DNA from: Lachnospiraceae bacterium
GTDB lineage: Bacteria; Bacillota_A; Clostridia; Lachnospirales; Lachnospiraceae
Length of the DNA stretch: 17,858 nt
Direction: 5' to 3'
NCBI GenBank assembly: GCA_017960415.1
Contig: JAGCZE010000115.1
Span: 1 to 17,858 of the forward strand
Part shown: positions 1-7,845 of the stretch, piece after piece
How positions within the stretch are numbered: the stretch's first letter is position 1
How the letters are laid out: the number at the start of each line of letters is the position of its first letter
Translations under genes and position numbers: made by a program
Notes under the pieces: generated by a model
What the model was told of the DNA's origin: nothing
Databases searched by the model: none
Seen by the model: only the letters and a program-made list of their open reading frames with translations

Positions 1-15
1 AAGATATTACCTTAG

Positions 16-43
16 CTTACAATAATCTATTCATTTATATAAT
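16..43 (+). promoter_or_regulatory. Putative promoter of the beta-galactosidase gene
   Basis: A perfect -10 hexamer TATAAT lies at 38-43 and a partial -35 (CTTACA, four of six matches) at 16-21, with a 16 bp spacer. Transcription would start near 50, giving a very short leader immediately before the AGGAGG at 52-57. The window starts just upstream, so operators or an earlier gene cannot be judged. Confidence 0.4.
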
Positions 44-67
44 AATCACACAGGAGGTTGCCTTTAT

Positions 68-3000
68 ATGAACAGCTTCGACCACAGTGTATTAGCCGAT
101 CCTACTTTTTTTGCCGAAAATGTGCTGCCTGCTCATTATGACGGGGAATATTTTGATCCGTCCGAAACAGGTCTGATCATGGACAGGCTGACAGGAGATT
201 TTCTTAGAAATGACAGCTATTACTCCGATACTCATTTCCGGCATATGCTGAACGGCATCTGGAAGATCCAGGTCGCCAATAATATCGAATCCCTGCCCGA
301 CGGTTTTGAAAATACAGATTTCAACTGTAAGGGATGGGATGAGATCAGGGTTCCGGCGCACATTCAGATGGAAGGTTTCGGCGGCGTGCCCCATTATACG
401 AATGTTTCATACCCATGGGACGGCCATGAGCAGATAAAACAAGGGCAGATCCCCGAAATCTATAATCCGGCAGCTGCATATGTCAGATATTTTCGTGTAT
501 CCGAGCGTTTTCTCGGAGAGCGTTTGTTTATCTCTTTCAGGGGCGTTGAGTCAAATCTTATTCTCTTCCTGAACGGTGCATATATCGGTTACAGTGAGGA
601 CACCTTTACACCAAGTGATTTTGAGCTGACAGATCATCTTGTGGAGGGTGAGAACAAGCTGGCCGTGATCGTAACCAAATGGTCTTCGGGTTCATGGCTT
701 GAAGATCAGGACTTCTTCCGCTTTTCCGGAATATTCAGGGATGTGTTCCTTTATATCAAGCCCGAGAAACACGCTGAGGATGTTTCGATCAAGACACTTC
801 TTTCAGACGATTTCAGCAAAGGCACATTAGAAATTAATTTTGAACTTAATTCTTCTGCCGTAGTGACCGCAGAGTTGGCCGATCTGACATTCGAATCACA
901 GACCATGCTTCCCTTTGAAACTAACGAGGCAAGAAAAGCCTCCTGCCTTCCCTCATCTATCCGGACGATCGCTTCAAAGACCGCGAAAGTTTCAAAAAAT
1001 AAAGGGCAGATTAAACTTTCTGTTGATTCTCCGGAGCTTTGGAGTGCCGAGAACCCCAAATTATACGGTCTTGTTCTCTCCATATGTGATAAAGATGACA
1101 TATGCAGTGAGATCATACCGATACGTGTCGGTTTCCGCAGATTTGAGCTGAAAGACGGCATCATGCTGCTTAACGGCAAGCGTATAGTCTTCAACGGTGT
1201 CAATCGTCATGAATTCAGTTCTCTTACGGGTCGTGCGATCACATTTGCCGAGACCCGTCGGGATCTGATCAACATGAAGCGTAATAATATCAATGCTGTC
1301 AGGACCTGTCATTATCCGGATAACTCATATGTTTACGACCTGGCAGACAGCCTCGGACTTTATCTGATCGATGAGACCAATATGGAAACTCACGGTACCT
1401 GGACTTACGGAGGAATGGACGAAAAAGCCCGGCGCGATGTTGTTCCGTGTGACAATCCGATATGGAAGGATGCCGTCCTCTTCCGTGTAAACAATATGTA
1501 CCAGCGTGATAAGAACCATGCCTCTATACTGATCTGGTCCTGCGGAAACGAAAGCTACGGCGGAAAGAACATCAAACTCATGCACGACCTTTTCCGCAAA
1601 CTAGATGACACGAGGATCGTTCATTATGAAGGTATCGTCAATGATCGCCGTTACAACGATACGAGCGACATGGAAAGCCAGATGTATCCGAAGGTAAAAG
1701 ACATCGAAGCTTTCCTTGCCTCTCATCCCGACAAGCCTTTTATCTGCTGTGAATATACGCATGCTATGGGCAATTCCTGCGGAGGAATGCACAAGTACAC
1801 CGATCTGGCTGCAAGGGAACCCCGTTTCCAGGGTGGTTTTATCTGGGATTACATAGACCAGTCCATAACTGTCAGGGATCGTTTCGGAAAAGAATTCGAA
1901 GCTTACGGCGGAGATTTCGGAGACCGGCCCAGTGATTATAACTTCAGCGGCAACGGAATTGCATACGGCGGCGAAAAGAGAGAATCATCTCCCAAGATGG
2001 CTGAGGTTAAATATAATTACCAATTAGTTAAAGTTGCATTTAACAAATCAGGATTTAATATTTTCAATAACAGCCTTTTTACAAATACAAAGGATTTTGA
2101 TTGTGAGATCATCCTGTTAAAGAACGGGCAGGAATATAAGAAGCTTTCAACAGTTCTTGATGTTAAGCCGCTGTCCAGGAAATCATTCCCGATTCCCGAT
2201 GCCATCCTTGCATGTATTGATGAGGACAGTTTATATTCAACTGAAGATATCGGAGTCTATACAGATCATAGCAGCACAGGACTGTCCGGCACGTCCGAAT
2301 ATTCTGTTTTAATTAAATTTAGATTAAACAAAGAAACTCTGTTTGCAGAAAAAGGATTTGAATTTGCCTACGGTCAGAGTATCCCCGAGCTCGTTCCCCT
2401 GCTCCCGAAAAATGTCCCCGCAGACGGATCACAAAAACCGTCATTATCTGACAGCAAAGATGCTTCCCCTATCGGTTCCGACTATGCTTTGGAATACGAA
2501 CCTTACAGGGTTTCTCACGGCAAGGGTAATCTCGGCATCCGTGGAAACGATTTTGAGATACAGTTCTGTGGTCTTGGACTGACATCATATAAGAAATGCG
2601 GACGCGAGATGATGGAAGGTTTTCCTGCTCCGGCCTTTTGGCGTGCTCCTACAGACAACGACCGCGGCAATCGTATGGCCCGGCATTGTGCGCAGTGGAA
2701 GCTTGCGGACATGTATGCAGGCATCACGGGATACGAAGTATCCGAAAAAGACGGACGGGTACTTGTGACCTATACATATACTTTCCCTACCGCCCCCGTT
2801 GAGAAATGCACTGTAAAATATTTCGTTGACTTTGACGGTCGCATCGATGTTGAACTGTCAAGCAGCGCCGGCAAAAAACTCGGTTCCATGCCTGTATTCG
2901 GTATGCGTTTCAAATTCAGTGCCGATTTTGACAGACTGACCTGGTACGGATACGGTCCGGGCGAATCGTACAGCGACCGCTCACACGGCAATCCTTTGGG

Positions 3001-3406
3001 AATTCACAGATCAACTGTTGCCGAACAGCTTTCAAGATATCTTGTTCCTCAGGAATGCGGCAATAAGATAGGCGTAAGATGTGCCAAGGTACTTGATCGC
3101 AAAGGCAGAGGCATGCTTTTCAGTTCCTGCCCCGATGCAAAAGGTTCGGGACGCTATATAGATAAGCAGCTTTCAAAGGAACTTGCCGGAACCTTTGAGT
3201 TCCAGGCTCTCAGCTGTACCACTCACGAACTGGAGAATGCCCTCCACTCAACCGAACTTCCTCCTGCACATTTTACCAATGTTCGTATTGCGCTTGCTCA
3301 GCTCGGTATCGGCGGTGATGACTCATGGGGTGCTCCGACACATGAAGAATACCATATCGATGTAAAGAAACCCCTCATACTGCGTTTCTCGATAAAAGCG
3401 ATCTGA
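68..3406 (+). CDS. lacZ: Beta-galactosidase, glycoside hydrolase family 2 (LacZ type)
   Basis: Predicted to hydrolyse terminal beta-D-galactosides such as lactose in the cytoplasm; no signal peptide is present. The 1112-residue protein follows the LacZ domain order: sugar-binding jelly roll (about 55-235), Ig-like domain, TIM barrel (about 360-655), a second beta domain, and the C-terminal small-chain domain (about 835-1107). Visible motifs are NGVNRHEF (376-383), the acid/base Glu495 in SCGNES, the nucleophile Glu562 in CEYTHAMGNS, and WRAPTDNDRGN in the C-terminal domain. It is somewhat longer than E. coli LacZ (about 1024), partly from a Ser/Asp/Pro-rich stretch before the C-terminal domain. 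The ATG is chosen because AGGAGG sits 10 nt upstream. No transporter or regulator is visible beside it, so the in vivo substrate is not fixed; other GH2 activities are possible but the LacZ motifs are strong. Confidence 0.95.
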   Translation: MNSFDHSVLADPTFFAENVLPAHYDGEYFDPSETGLIMDRLTGDFLRNDSYYSDTHFRHMLNGIWKIQVANNIESLPDGFENTDFNCKGWDEIRVPAHIQMEGFGGVPHYTNVSYPWDGHEQIKQGQIPEIYNPAAAYVRYFRVSERFLGERLFISFRGVESNLILFLNGAYIGYSEDTFTPSDFELTDHLVEGENKLAVIVTKWSSGSWLEDQDFFRFSGIFRDVFLYIKPEKHAEDVSIKTLLSDDFSKGTLEINFELNSSAVVTAELADLTFESQTMLPFETNEARKASCLPSSIRTIASKTAKVSKNKGQIKLSVDSPELWSAENPKLYGLVLSICDKDDICSEIIPIRVGFRRFELKDGIMLLNGKRIVFNGVNRHEFSSLTGRAITFAETRRDLINMKRNNINAVRTCHYPDNSYVYDLADSLGLYLIDETNMETHGTWTYGGMDEKARRDVVPCDNPIWKDAVLFRVNNMYQRDKNHASILIWSCGNESYGGKNIKLMHDLFRKLDDTRIVHYEGIVNDRRYNDTSDMESQMYPKVKDIEAFLASHPDKPFICCEYTHAMGNSCGGMHKYTDLAAREPRFQGGFIWDYIDQSITVRDRFGKEFEAYGGDFGDRPSDYNFSGNGIAYGGEKRESSPKMAEVKYNYQLVKVAFNKSGFNIFNNSLFTNTKDFDCEIILLKNGQEYKKLSTVLDVKPLSRKSFPIPDAILACIDEDSLYSTEDIGVYTDHSSTGLSGTSEYSVLIKFRLNKETLFAEKGFEFAYGQSIPELVPLLPKNVPADGSQKPSLSDSKDASPIGSDYALEYEPYRVSHGKGNLGIRGNDFEIQFCGLGLTSYKKCGREMMEGFPAPAFWRAPTDNDRGNRMARHCAQWKLADMYAGITGYEVSEKDGRVLVTYTYTFPTAPVEKCTVKYFVDFDGRIDVELSSSAGKKLGSMPVFGMRFKFSADFDRLTWYGYGPGESYSDRSHGNPLGIHRSTVAEQLSRYLVPQECGNKIGVRCAKVLDRKGRGMLFSSCPDAKGSGRYIDKQLSKELAGTFEFQALSCTTHELENALHSTELPPAHFTNVRIALAQLGIGGDDSWGAPTHEEYHIDVKKPLILRFSIKAI

Positions 3407-3417
3407 TAATCTTACAT

Positions 3418-3543
3418 TTGGAAAGGGGCTGTCACACTATATATTCCGCAAGAACGGATACAAGAAACGGCTTTCGCACGGCGCAGATTGTTTTTTGTAT
3501 CCGTTCTTACGGTATGTTAGAATAGTGTGGCAGCCCATTCCAA
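3418..3543. terminator. Long palindrome between convergent lacZ and trmO; possible bidirectional terminator or repeat element
   Basis: Outer arms TTGGAA (3418-3423) and GGGCTGTCACACTAT (3426-3440) pair with ATAGTGTGGCAGCCC (3522-3536) and TTCCAA (3538-3543), with one G-U wobble in the long arm. Inner arms at 3446-3463 and 3495-3512 pair over 18 positions with one mismatch, including a perfect 14 bp core (3450-3463 / 3495-3508). The loop is about 31 nt. No clean U-tract follows on either strand, so termination is inferred from position and from similarity to the palindrome at 7771-7837. A second small inverted repeat (AGACAATA 3545-3552 / TATTGTCT 3567-3574) lies between it and the trmO stop. 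Confidence 0.6.
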
Positions 3544-3575
3544 GAGACAATATTTAAAAAAACGATTATTGTCTG

Positions 3576-4436
3576 TCATAACACATTCGTAACAACAATT
3601 GTATCCCCATCACTTTCAAATTCTATCTCTTTTCCTGCGAAGCTGAATCTGTAGGTTTTCTTCACTCCGCGTTTATATGCCGGTCTCGGATCCTGCTCAA
3701 GCAGGCCCACAAGTTCCGATATTTCTTCCCCAGTAAGCTTATCCGCCGCCAAAGGATCGATGGTCACATTAACTTTGCTGAATTCCCTTTCTGCCGTAAA
3801 TCCCGCAAGTGGATCGGGATGCGCGTCGGCATAGGGAATATACGGCTTTATGTCGAAAATCGGCGTCCCATTCATCAGGTCGGCACCTTTTACAACGATC
3901 ACAGGACCTTCTTCGGTATTTAAGTCGATCTTCTCTATCTGCACGCAGCTCAATCCAATCGGATTCGGTCTGAACGGTGACCTGGTGGCAAATACCCCCA
4001 CTCTCTCATTTCCTCCCAGTCTGGGCGGACGTACAGTCGGACTCCATTCGACTTCATTTGAACCACCGACCTCACCTTCCCGGGATACCGGTAAACGGCC
4101 GGCCGCGTCCCGCAGGGTTACAGGTGAACCACCGGCCTCGTCCCCACGATTCTCAGGTGAACCACCGGCCTCGTCCCCGCGATTCTCAGGTGACCCACTA
4201 ACCCCGTCCCCTCGGCTCACAGATGACCCACTAACCCCGTCCCTGCGGTTCAAAACTTCCGAGAATTCCCAGATCAGCCAGATATGAGAGAATCCTTCGA
4301 GTCCGCGCAGCGCATCGGGGTTACGAAATGCCGGCTCAAATACGATCTTTGAAAGAGAATTCCCCACCAGACCGCTCTGGCGGGGAATTCCGAATTTGCC
4401 TGTATAGTTGTTGGATATTCGGGCAATGTACAGCAT
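3576..4436 (-). CDS. trmO: tRNA (N6-threonylcarbamoyladenosine-37) N6-methyltransferase TrmO, with an 11-residue repeat insert
   Basis: TrmO (TsaA/YaeB family) uses SAM to methylate t6A37 of certain tRNAs. Family motifs are GIPRQSG (16-22), HIWLIWEF, RPPRLGGN (136-143) and RSPFRPNPIG (152-161), followed by the usual C-terminal region with a DIKPYIPYAD motif. The ATG at 4436 is preferred because AGAGAGG precedes it closely and the protein then starts with MLYIARI as in the family; an upstream in-frame ATG at 4481 has no convincing ribosome binding site. The protein is 286 residues. Residues 64-129 are six 11-residue repeats inserted between the WLIWEF and RPPRLGGN motifs; without them about 220 residues remain, close to family size. 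It lies 50 nt after trpS and is probably co-transcribed. The flanking motifs are intact, so activity is plausible. Confidence 0.9.
   Translation of the reverse strand: MLYIARISNNYTGKFGIPRQSGLVGNSLSKIVFEPAFRNPDALRGLEGFSHIWLIWEFSEVLNRRDGVSGSSVSRGDGVSGSPENRGDEAGGSPENRGDEAGGSPVTLRDAAGRLPVSREGEVGGSNEVEWSPTVRPPRLGGNERVGVFATRSPFRPNPIGLSCVQIEKIDLNTEEGPVIVVKGADLMNGTPIFDIKPYIPYADAHPDPLAGFTAEREFSKVNVTIDPLAADKLTGEEISELVGLLEQDPRPAYKRGVKKTYRFSFAGKEIEFESDGDTIVVTNVL
4050..4247 (-). repeat. 33-bp coding tandem repeat (6 units) inside trmO
   Basis: Six consecutive 33-bp units encode 11-residue repeats: RRDGVSGSSVS, RGDGVSGSPEN, RGDEAGGSPEN, RGDEAGGSPVT, LRDAAGRLPVS and REGEVGGSNEV. The middle units are nearly identical at DNA level and the outer ones more diverged, the usual pattern of an array that expands from its centre. 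The array keeps the trmO frame. Confidence 0.95.
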
Positions 4437-4486
4437 ATAAACCTCTCTATGTTCCAAAACAATCTGATCATTGCGGATCATAAATC

Positions 4487-5572
4487 TCAGTTCTTATATT
4501 TTTCAGCCTGTTCTTTGATCAGGGCTCCGTCCTCAAAATAATTGATCTTCATCGATCTGCGAACCCTGGCAAGAGTATCTGCAGCCTCTGCCTCTGCGAT
4601 CTCGCTGCCTTTTTTAAGTATCTCATAAACAGCGGGAATATCCTTCTCCCACTCTTTTCTTCTGGCGCGTACGGGCTCCAGTTCGGCATTCAGGACATTG
4701 ATCAGGAACTTCTTGCATTTTACATCGCCCAGTCCGCCACGCTTATAGTGTTCCTTCATCTCGTCGAGATTCTGATATCCGGGATTAAACGCCTCAAAAT
4801 GCTCAGGTTTGCTGAATGCATCAAGATATGTAAATACCGTGTTTCCCTCGACCTGACCGGGATCGCTGAGATTGATATGGTTAGGATCGGTATACATCGA
4901 CATAACCTTGGTCTTGGTCTCATCAGCGGTATCGGCAAGGAAAATACAGTTGCCGAGGGATTTGCTCATCTTGGCCTTGCCATCGGTACCCGGCAGACGC
5001 ATGCATGCCTGATTGTCAGGAAGCAGTATCTTGGGCTCTACAAGCGTATCTCCGTACACGCTGTTAAATTTATGAACGATCTCCTGGCACTGCTCCAGCA
5101 TAGGCATCTGATCCTCGCCCACAGGAACCGTAGTCGCCTTAAATGCGGTAATATCGGCAGCCTGGCTGATCGGATATGTAAAGAAACCTACGGGAATACT
5201 GTCTCCGAAGCCTCTCATCTGAAGCTCCGATTTGATGGTAGGATTGCGCTGCACACGTGATACCGTAACAAGATTCATATAATAAAATGTAAGCTCGGTA
5301 AGCTCCGGTATCATTGACTGTATCAAAATAGTGCTTTTCCGGGGATCAAGTCCTGCCGAGAGATAATCAAGAGCTACTTCGACAATGTTCTGACGAACCT
5401 TCTCGGGGTTCTCCGCATTATCGGTCAACGCCTGGGCATCAGCGATCATAATAAATATCTTGTCATATTCTCCCGAATTCTGAAGCTCCACGCGGCGACG
5501 CAGCGATCCCACATAGTGTCCGATATGAAGCCTTCCGGTAGGTCTGTCACCTGTTAAAATAATCTTTGACAT
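4487..5572 (-). CDS. trpS: Tryptophan--tRNA ligase
   Basis: Class I aminoacyl-tRNA synthetase that charges tRNA-Trp with tryptophan using ATP in the cytoplasm. The 361-residue product has the class I HIGH signature as HIGH at 16-19, within [11 protein letters not shown], the GEDQ motif (152-155) and the KMSKS loop at 201-205. Length is slightly above the common 330-residue bacterial form, with a longer C-terminal helical region. The start is supported by AAAGGAG a few bases upstream of the ATG. It is the first gene of a probable two-gene unit with trmO. The leader appears to be only about 48 nt, too short for the T-box riboswitch that often controls trpS in Firmicutes. Confidence 0.96.
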   Translation of the reverse strand: MSKIILTGDRPTGRLHIGHYVGSLRRRVELQNSGEYDKIFIMIADAQALTDNAENPEKVRQNIVEVALDYLSAGLDPRKSTILIQSMIPELTELTFYYMNLVTVSRVQRNPTIKSELQMRGFGDSIPVGFFTYPISQAADITAFKATTVPVGEDQMPMLEQCQEIVHKFNSVYGDTLVEPKILLPDNQACMRLPGTDGKAKMSKSLGNCIFLADTADETKTKVMSMYTDPNHINLSDPGQVEGNTVFTYLDAFSKPEHFEAFNPGYQNLDEMKEHYKRGGLGDVKCKKFLINVLNAELEPVRARRKEWEKDIPAVYEILKKGSEIAEAEAADTLARVRRSMKINYFEDGALIKEQAEKYKN

Positions 5573-5626
5573 ATTCTTTCTCCTTTAAACAATCGTGGAA
5601 AAGTATTCTACCCACAGATGTATCAC

Positions 5627-5655
5627 ATTTTAACATGAATTATGTGTGTTTACAA
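5627..5655 (-). promoter_or_regulatory. Putative trpS promoter
   Basis: Read on the minus strand: -35 TTGTAA (5655-5650), exact 17 bp spacer, -10 TAAAAT (5632-5627). Transcription would begin near 5620, leaving a leader of about 48 nt before the trpS ATG at 5572. It is divergent from the promoter of the unknown gene to the right. Confidence 0.6.
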
Positions 5656-5698
5656 GGGGACAAACAGCTTTCCTCTTTCATTTTACATAAAAAAGTAG

Positions 5699-5704
5699 TA
5701 TAAT
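5699..5704 (+). promoter_or_regulatory. Putative -10 element for the unknown acidic-repeat gene
   Basis: A perfect TATAAT lies at 5699-5704; the -35 position holds only a weak match (TTTCAT-like), so an activator or sequence-tolerant promoter is possible. Transcription would start near 5711, inside the inverted repeat at 5707-5736, with about 100 nt of leader before the ATG at 5813. Confidence 0.45.
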
Positions 5705-5706
5705 AA

Positions 5707-5736
5707 CAATGATCATTTGTATACCTGTGATCATTG
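5707..5736. promoter_or_regulatory. Perfect 9-bp inverted repeat at a predicted transcription start (candidate operator or leader hairpin)
   Basis: CAATGATCA (5707-5715) and TGATCATTG (5728-5736) are perfect reverse complements separated by 12 nt. The repeat begins 2 bp after the TATAAT, so a bound protein could block initiation, or the leader RNA could form a 5'-terminal hairpin. Each half-site also contains the palindrome TGATCA. Confidence 0.5.
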
Positions 5737-5812
5737 GGCAAAATCGTTATTTTCGATCACGAACAGCTTCAACAGCGGATATGAGCGCCGCTATTGTATG
5801 GAGGTTAGAAAC

Positions 5813-7750
5813 ATGGATTTTACCGCTTTATCACCTTTCCCTTCGGAAAATGTTTCTGTTTCCGACACCTACTATTCATTGGGAAGCGATTGTATCACAA
5901 TTCGCAGATACATTCCCTCGCATCTTGAAACCGACCTTATCCGTCTGGCTCAGGACCGTACTCCGTCAAATGAGCCTGTATTCTTCTTTGAGAATTACTA
6001 TGATGGAAATCTTGCGCTCTTGCTCTGCAACGATCCCGATCCCGATGTTGCCGACCAGGCTGAATTAACGGATATTTCGGTTACCGTTGATCATGAAGAG
6101 TATGTTCCTGCGGTCAATCACGGATATATGCTGATCGCGGGACCGTTTGATGCCGGCTGCAGGATCATTCTGTCCAAAGCCCCGTTTGAAGAAAAGGAAG
6201 CTGAAGAGCCCGAGGAGGCACTCATTGACGAGGATACGCTTGATCAGGCGATTGCAGAGGAAGAAACACCTGATCAGGAGCTAATTGAGGAAAATACCCC
6301 CGAGGAGGAGCTCATAGAAGAAGATGAGATAGATGAAGCTGTAGACACCGACGCATGCGAAAATGAAGATACAGATACGGGAGAAGAAGCGGATGAAAAT
6401 GAAGATTTAGATACAGATGAATATGTGGATGAAAATGAAGATTTAGATACAGATGAATATGTGGATGAAAATGAAGATTTAGATACAGACAACGATACAG
6501 ATGAAGATTTAGACGAGGATTCGGAGGAAGATACCGATGACGAGCCGGGCCTGGTTGCTCCAGCCCCCGGATTCTCCCATACCTATGAAGATGCCGAAAT
6601 ACTTTACAGCCAAAGCAAAAGACGTTATGTTCTAAAGATCCGGAACGGCAACGGAGCGCATGCGATCCTTCCCGACGGCACCGAAATATTTGCCCGCTCG
6701 GGCGAACTGGCTTTTAAAGGCTACAGGATGCGCATCGGCGAAGAAGAGTATGATCTGGTTGTCATGAAGGAAGAAGCCGTCAGCGACAGAGCCGCCGGTT
6801 GTAATGCTTATATGCCGCTTCTCGGTTCATTTCAGGGTGATTGCTGTTACTGCGTAGATACTTCTCATCCCGAGAAGAAGGGAACTCACGGCATATCCCG
6901 CGGTACGGCATTTATTGACAGTGAAACAGGTTATAAATGGGGCGAGACTGCTCCGGGTTGCTACGAATTCGAACTGGAAAACGGATCTTACAATGTTTAT
7001 GCAATTTCTTCCTCACCGGAAGGGAATATCACCAGTAAAAAAGATATCCGTAAAGTCAGCGGAGGTTTCCTGAAATTATACTCGGGTAATGACAAATTCA
7101 CGCATATAAGCATTACCGCAGCTGATGCCGTTATTTCCGAAAACACTTCATATGAGAAACTTACCTTTGGTGAAACAGTGCGGGAAGCTGCATATCTGTA
7201 CGTTCCGGAAGACACAAGTGCAGACAATGATGCCCGTGTCGCAGACAATGTGGATGCTGCAGAACAAAAGACCTTTAAAGCAGCTGAATTCGAGCATATT
7301 ACGACGCATACTTCCGATAATCCGGTTAGTCCGTATGTATTTGATACTTTTGAAGTCACCGACGAAACCATGATCAGTCATAACGAAGAGGAAGACGAGA
7401 ATAAATACAGGATATCGACCGAGCCCTCTGTTCCGCTTGATCAGGCAGCTCCGGCAGGACCCGCACAACAGATCGATCTGGCAATTCCGTTAAGTGATGT
7501 TGAAGAAACCAAAGCTCCGGCTGAGCCGGACGTACAGACGGAAGACGAGCCGGCAACCGATATCAAGCCCAATATAAAAGTTTCAACTTACACTGTAGTA
7601 ACACCCGAAGTTCAAAAAAAGAATGCCGCGCATCAGAATGCTGCACTGAAGGCGAAAAAAGCCCGTCAGGCAGCCACCGCTGCCGGTATCGCAGCCGGCG
7701 CCGCTCTGGTGGGAAGCCTGATCAAAGCACTGACCGGTCGAAAAAAATAA
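5813..7750 (+). CDS. Hypothetical protein with acidic tandem repeats and a hydrophobic C-terminal tail
   Basis: I do not recognise this 645-residue protein. The start at 5813 is chosen because GGAGG (5800-5804) lies 8 nt before the ATG; the frame is open back to 5717 but earlier ATGs lack a ribosome binding site. There is no N-terminal signal peptide. Visible regions: a mixed N-terminal segment (about 1-124); a strongly acidic Glu/Asp stretch (about 125-243) with a perfect 36-bp repeat; a globular-looking, beta-rich middle (about 255-445) with a GDCCYCVD cysteine cluster; a low-complexity Pro/Ala/Glu-rich region; and a final Ala/Gly/Leu-rich helix (about 620-640) flanked by basic residues (KAKKARQ before, GRKK after), which could be a tail anchor or an amphipathic helix. 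It stands alone between divergent trpS and a convergent neighbour. It looks intact and expressed; no function is assigned. Confidence 0.85.
   Translation: MDFTALSPFPSENVSVSDTYYSLGSDCITIRRYIPSHLETDLIRLAQDRTPSNEPVFFFENYYDGNLALLLCNDPDPDVADQAELTDISVTVDHEEYVPAVNHGYMLIAGPFDAGCRIILSKAPFEEKEAEEPEEALIDEDTLDQAIAEEETPDQELIEENTPEEELIEEDEIDEAVDTDACENEDTDTGEEADENEDLDTDEYVDENEDLDTDEYVDENEDLDTDNDTDEDLDEDSEEDTDDEPGLVAPAPGFSHTYEDAEILYSQSKRRYVLKIRNGNGAHAILPDGTEIFARSGELAFKGYRMRIGEEEYDLVVMKEEAVSDRAAGCNAYMPLLGSFQGDCCYCVDTSHPEKKGTHGISRGTAFIDSETGYKWGETAPGCYEFELENGSYNVYAISSSPEGNITSKKDIRKVSGGFLKLYSGNDKFTHISITAADAVISENTSYEKLTFGETVREAAYLYVPEDTSADNDARVADNVDAAEQKTFKAAEFEHITTHTSDNPVSPYVFDTFEVTDETMISHNEEEDENKYRISTEPSVPLDQAAPAGPAQQIDLAIPLSDVEETKAPAEPDVQTEDEPATDIKPNIKVSTYTVVTPEVQKKNAAHQNAALKAKKARQAATAAGIAAGAALVGSLIKALTGRKK
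6392..6489 (+). repeat. 36-bp perfect coding tandem repeat (2.7 copies) in the acidic region
   Basis: Units at 6392-6427 and 6428-6463 are identical, and 6464-6489 continues identically for 26 more bases. Each unit encodes DENEDLDTDEYV in frame. Identity at DNA level points to recent duplication. Shorter degenerate Glu/Asp-rich repeats precede and follow it. Confidence 0.97.
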
Positions 7751-7770
7751 AACTAAGCAACTTACCCTAT

Positions 7771-7837
7771 AAAATGGGCTGTCGCACTAAATATATCCTG
7801 ACGTAGGTCATATTATTTAGTGCGACAGCCTCATTTT
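7771..7837. terminator. Bidirectional rho-independent terminator between convergent genes
   Basis: AAAATGGGCTGTCGCACTAA with following ATA (7771-7793) pairs with TATTTAGTGCGACAGCC plus TCATTTT (7814-7837), with one extra base in the right arm; the loop is about 20 nt. A-rich sequence on the left and T-rich sequence on the right (through 7847) give a U-tract in each direction. It serves both the unknown gene ending at 7750 and the corrinoid gene ending at 7846. Its arms share GGGCTGTC(A/G)CACTA with the palindrome at 3418-3543. Confidence 0.85.
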
Positions 7838-7845
7838 CGATCTTT

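Noticed and set aside
4050..4247. CRISPR-like array
   Set aside because: Units are contiguous 33-bp repeats with no spacers and encode part of TrmO in frame.
3850..4287. Open frame on the plus strand with FSGEPPASSPR-like repeats
   Set aside because: It is the antisense of the 33-bp array in trmO; repeats in multiples of three stay open in several frames. No ribosome binding site or family match.
4437..4481. 15-residue N-terminal extension of TrmO
   Set aside because: No ribosome binding site at 4481; AGAGAGG before 4436 and the family start MLYIARI favour the shorter form.
6274..6492. Ser-rich repetitive minus-strand frame
   Set aside because: Antisense of the Asp/Glu repeats in the unknown gene, without start signals.
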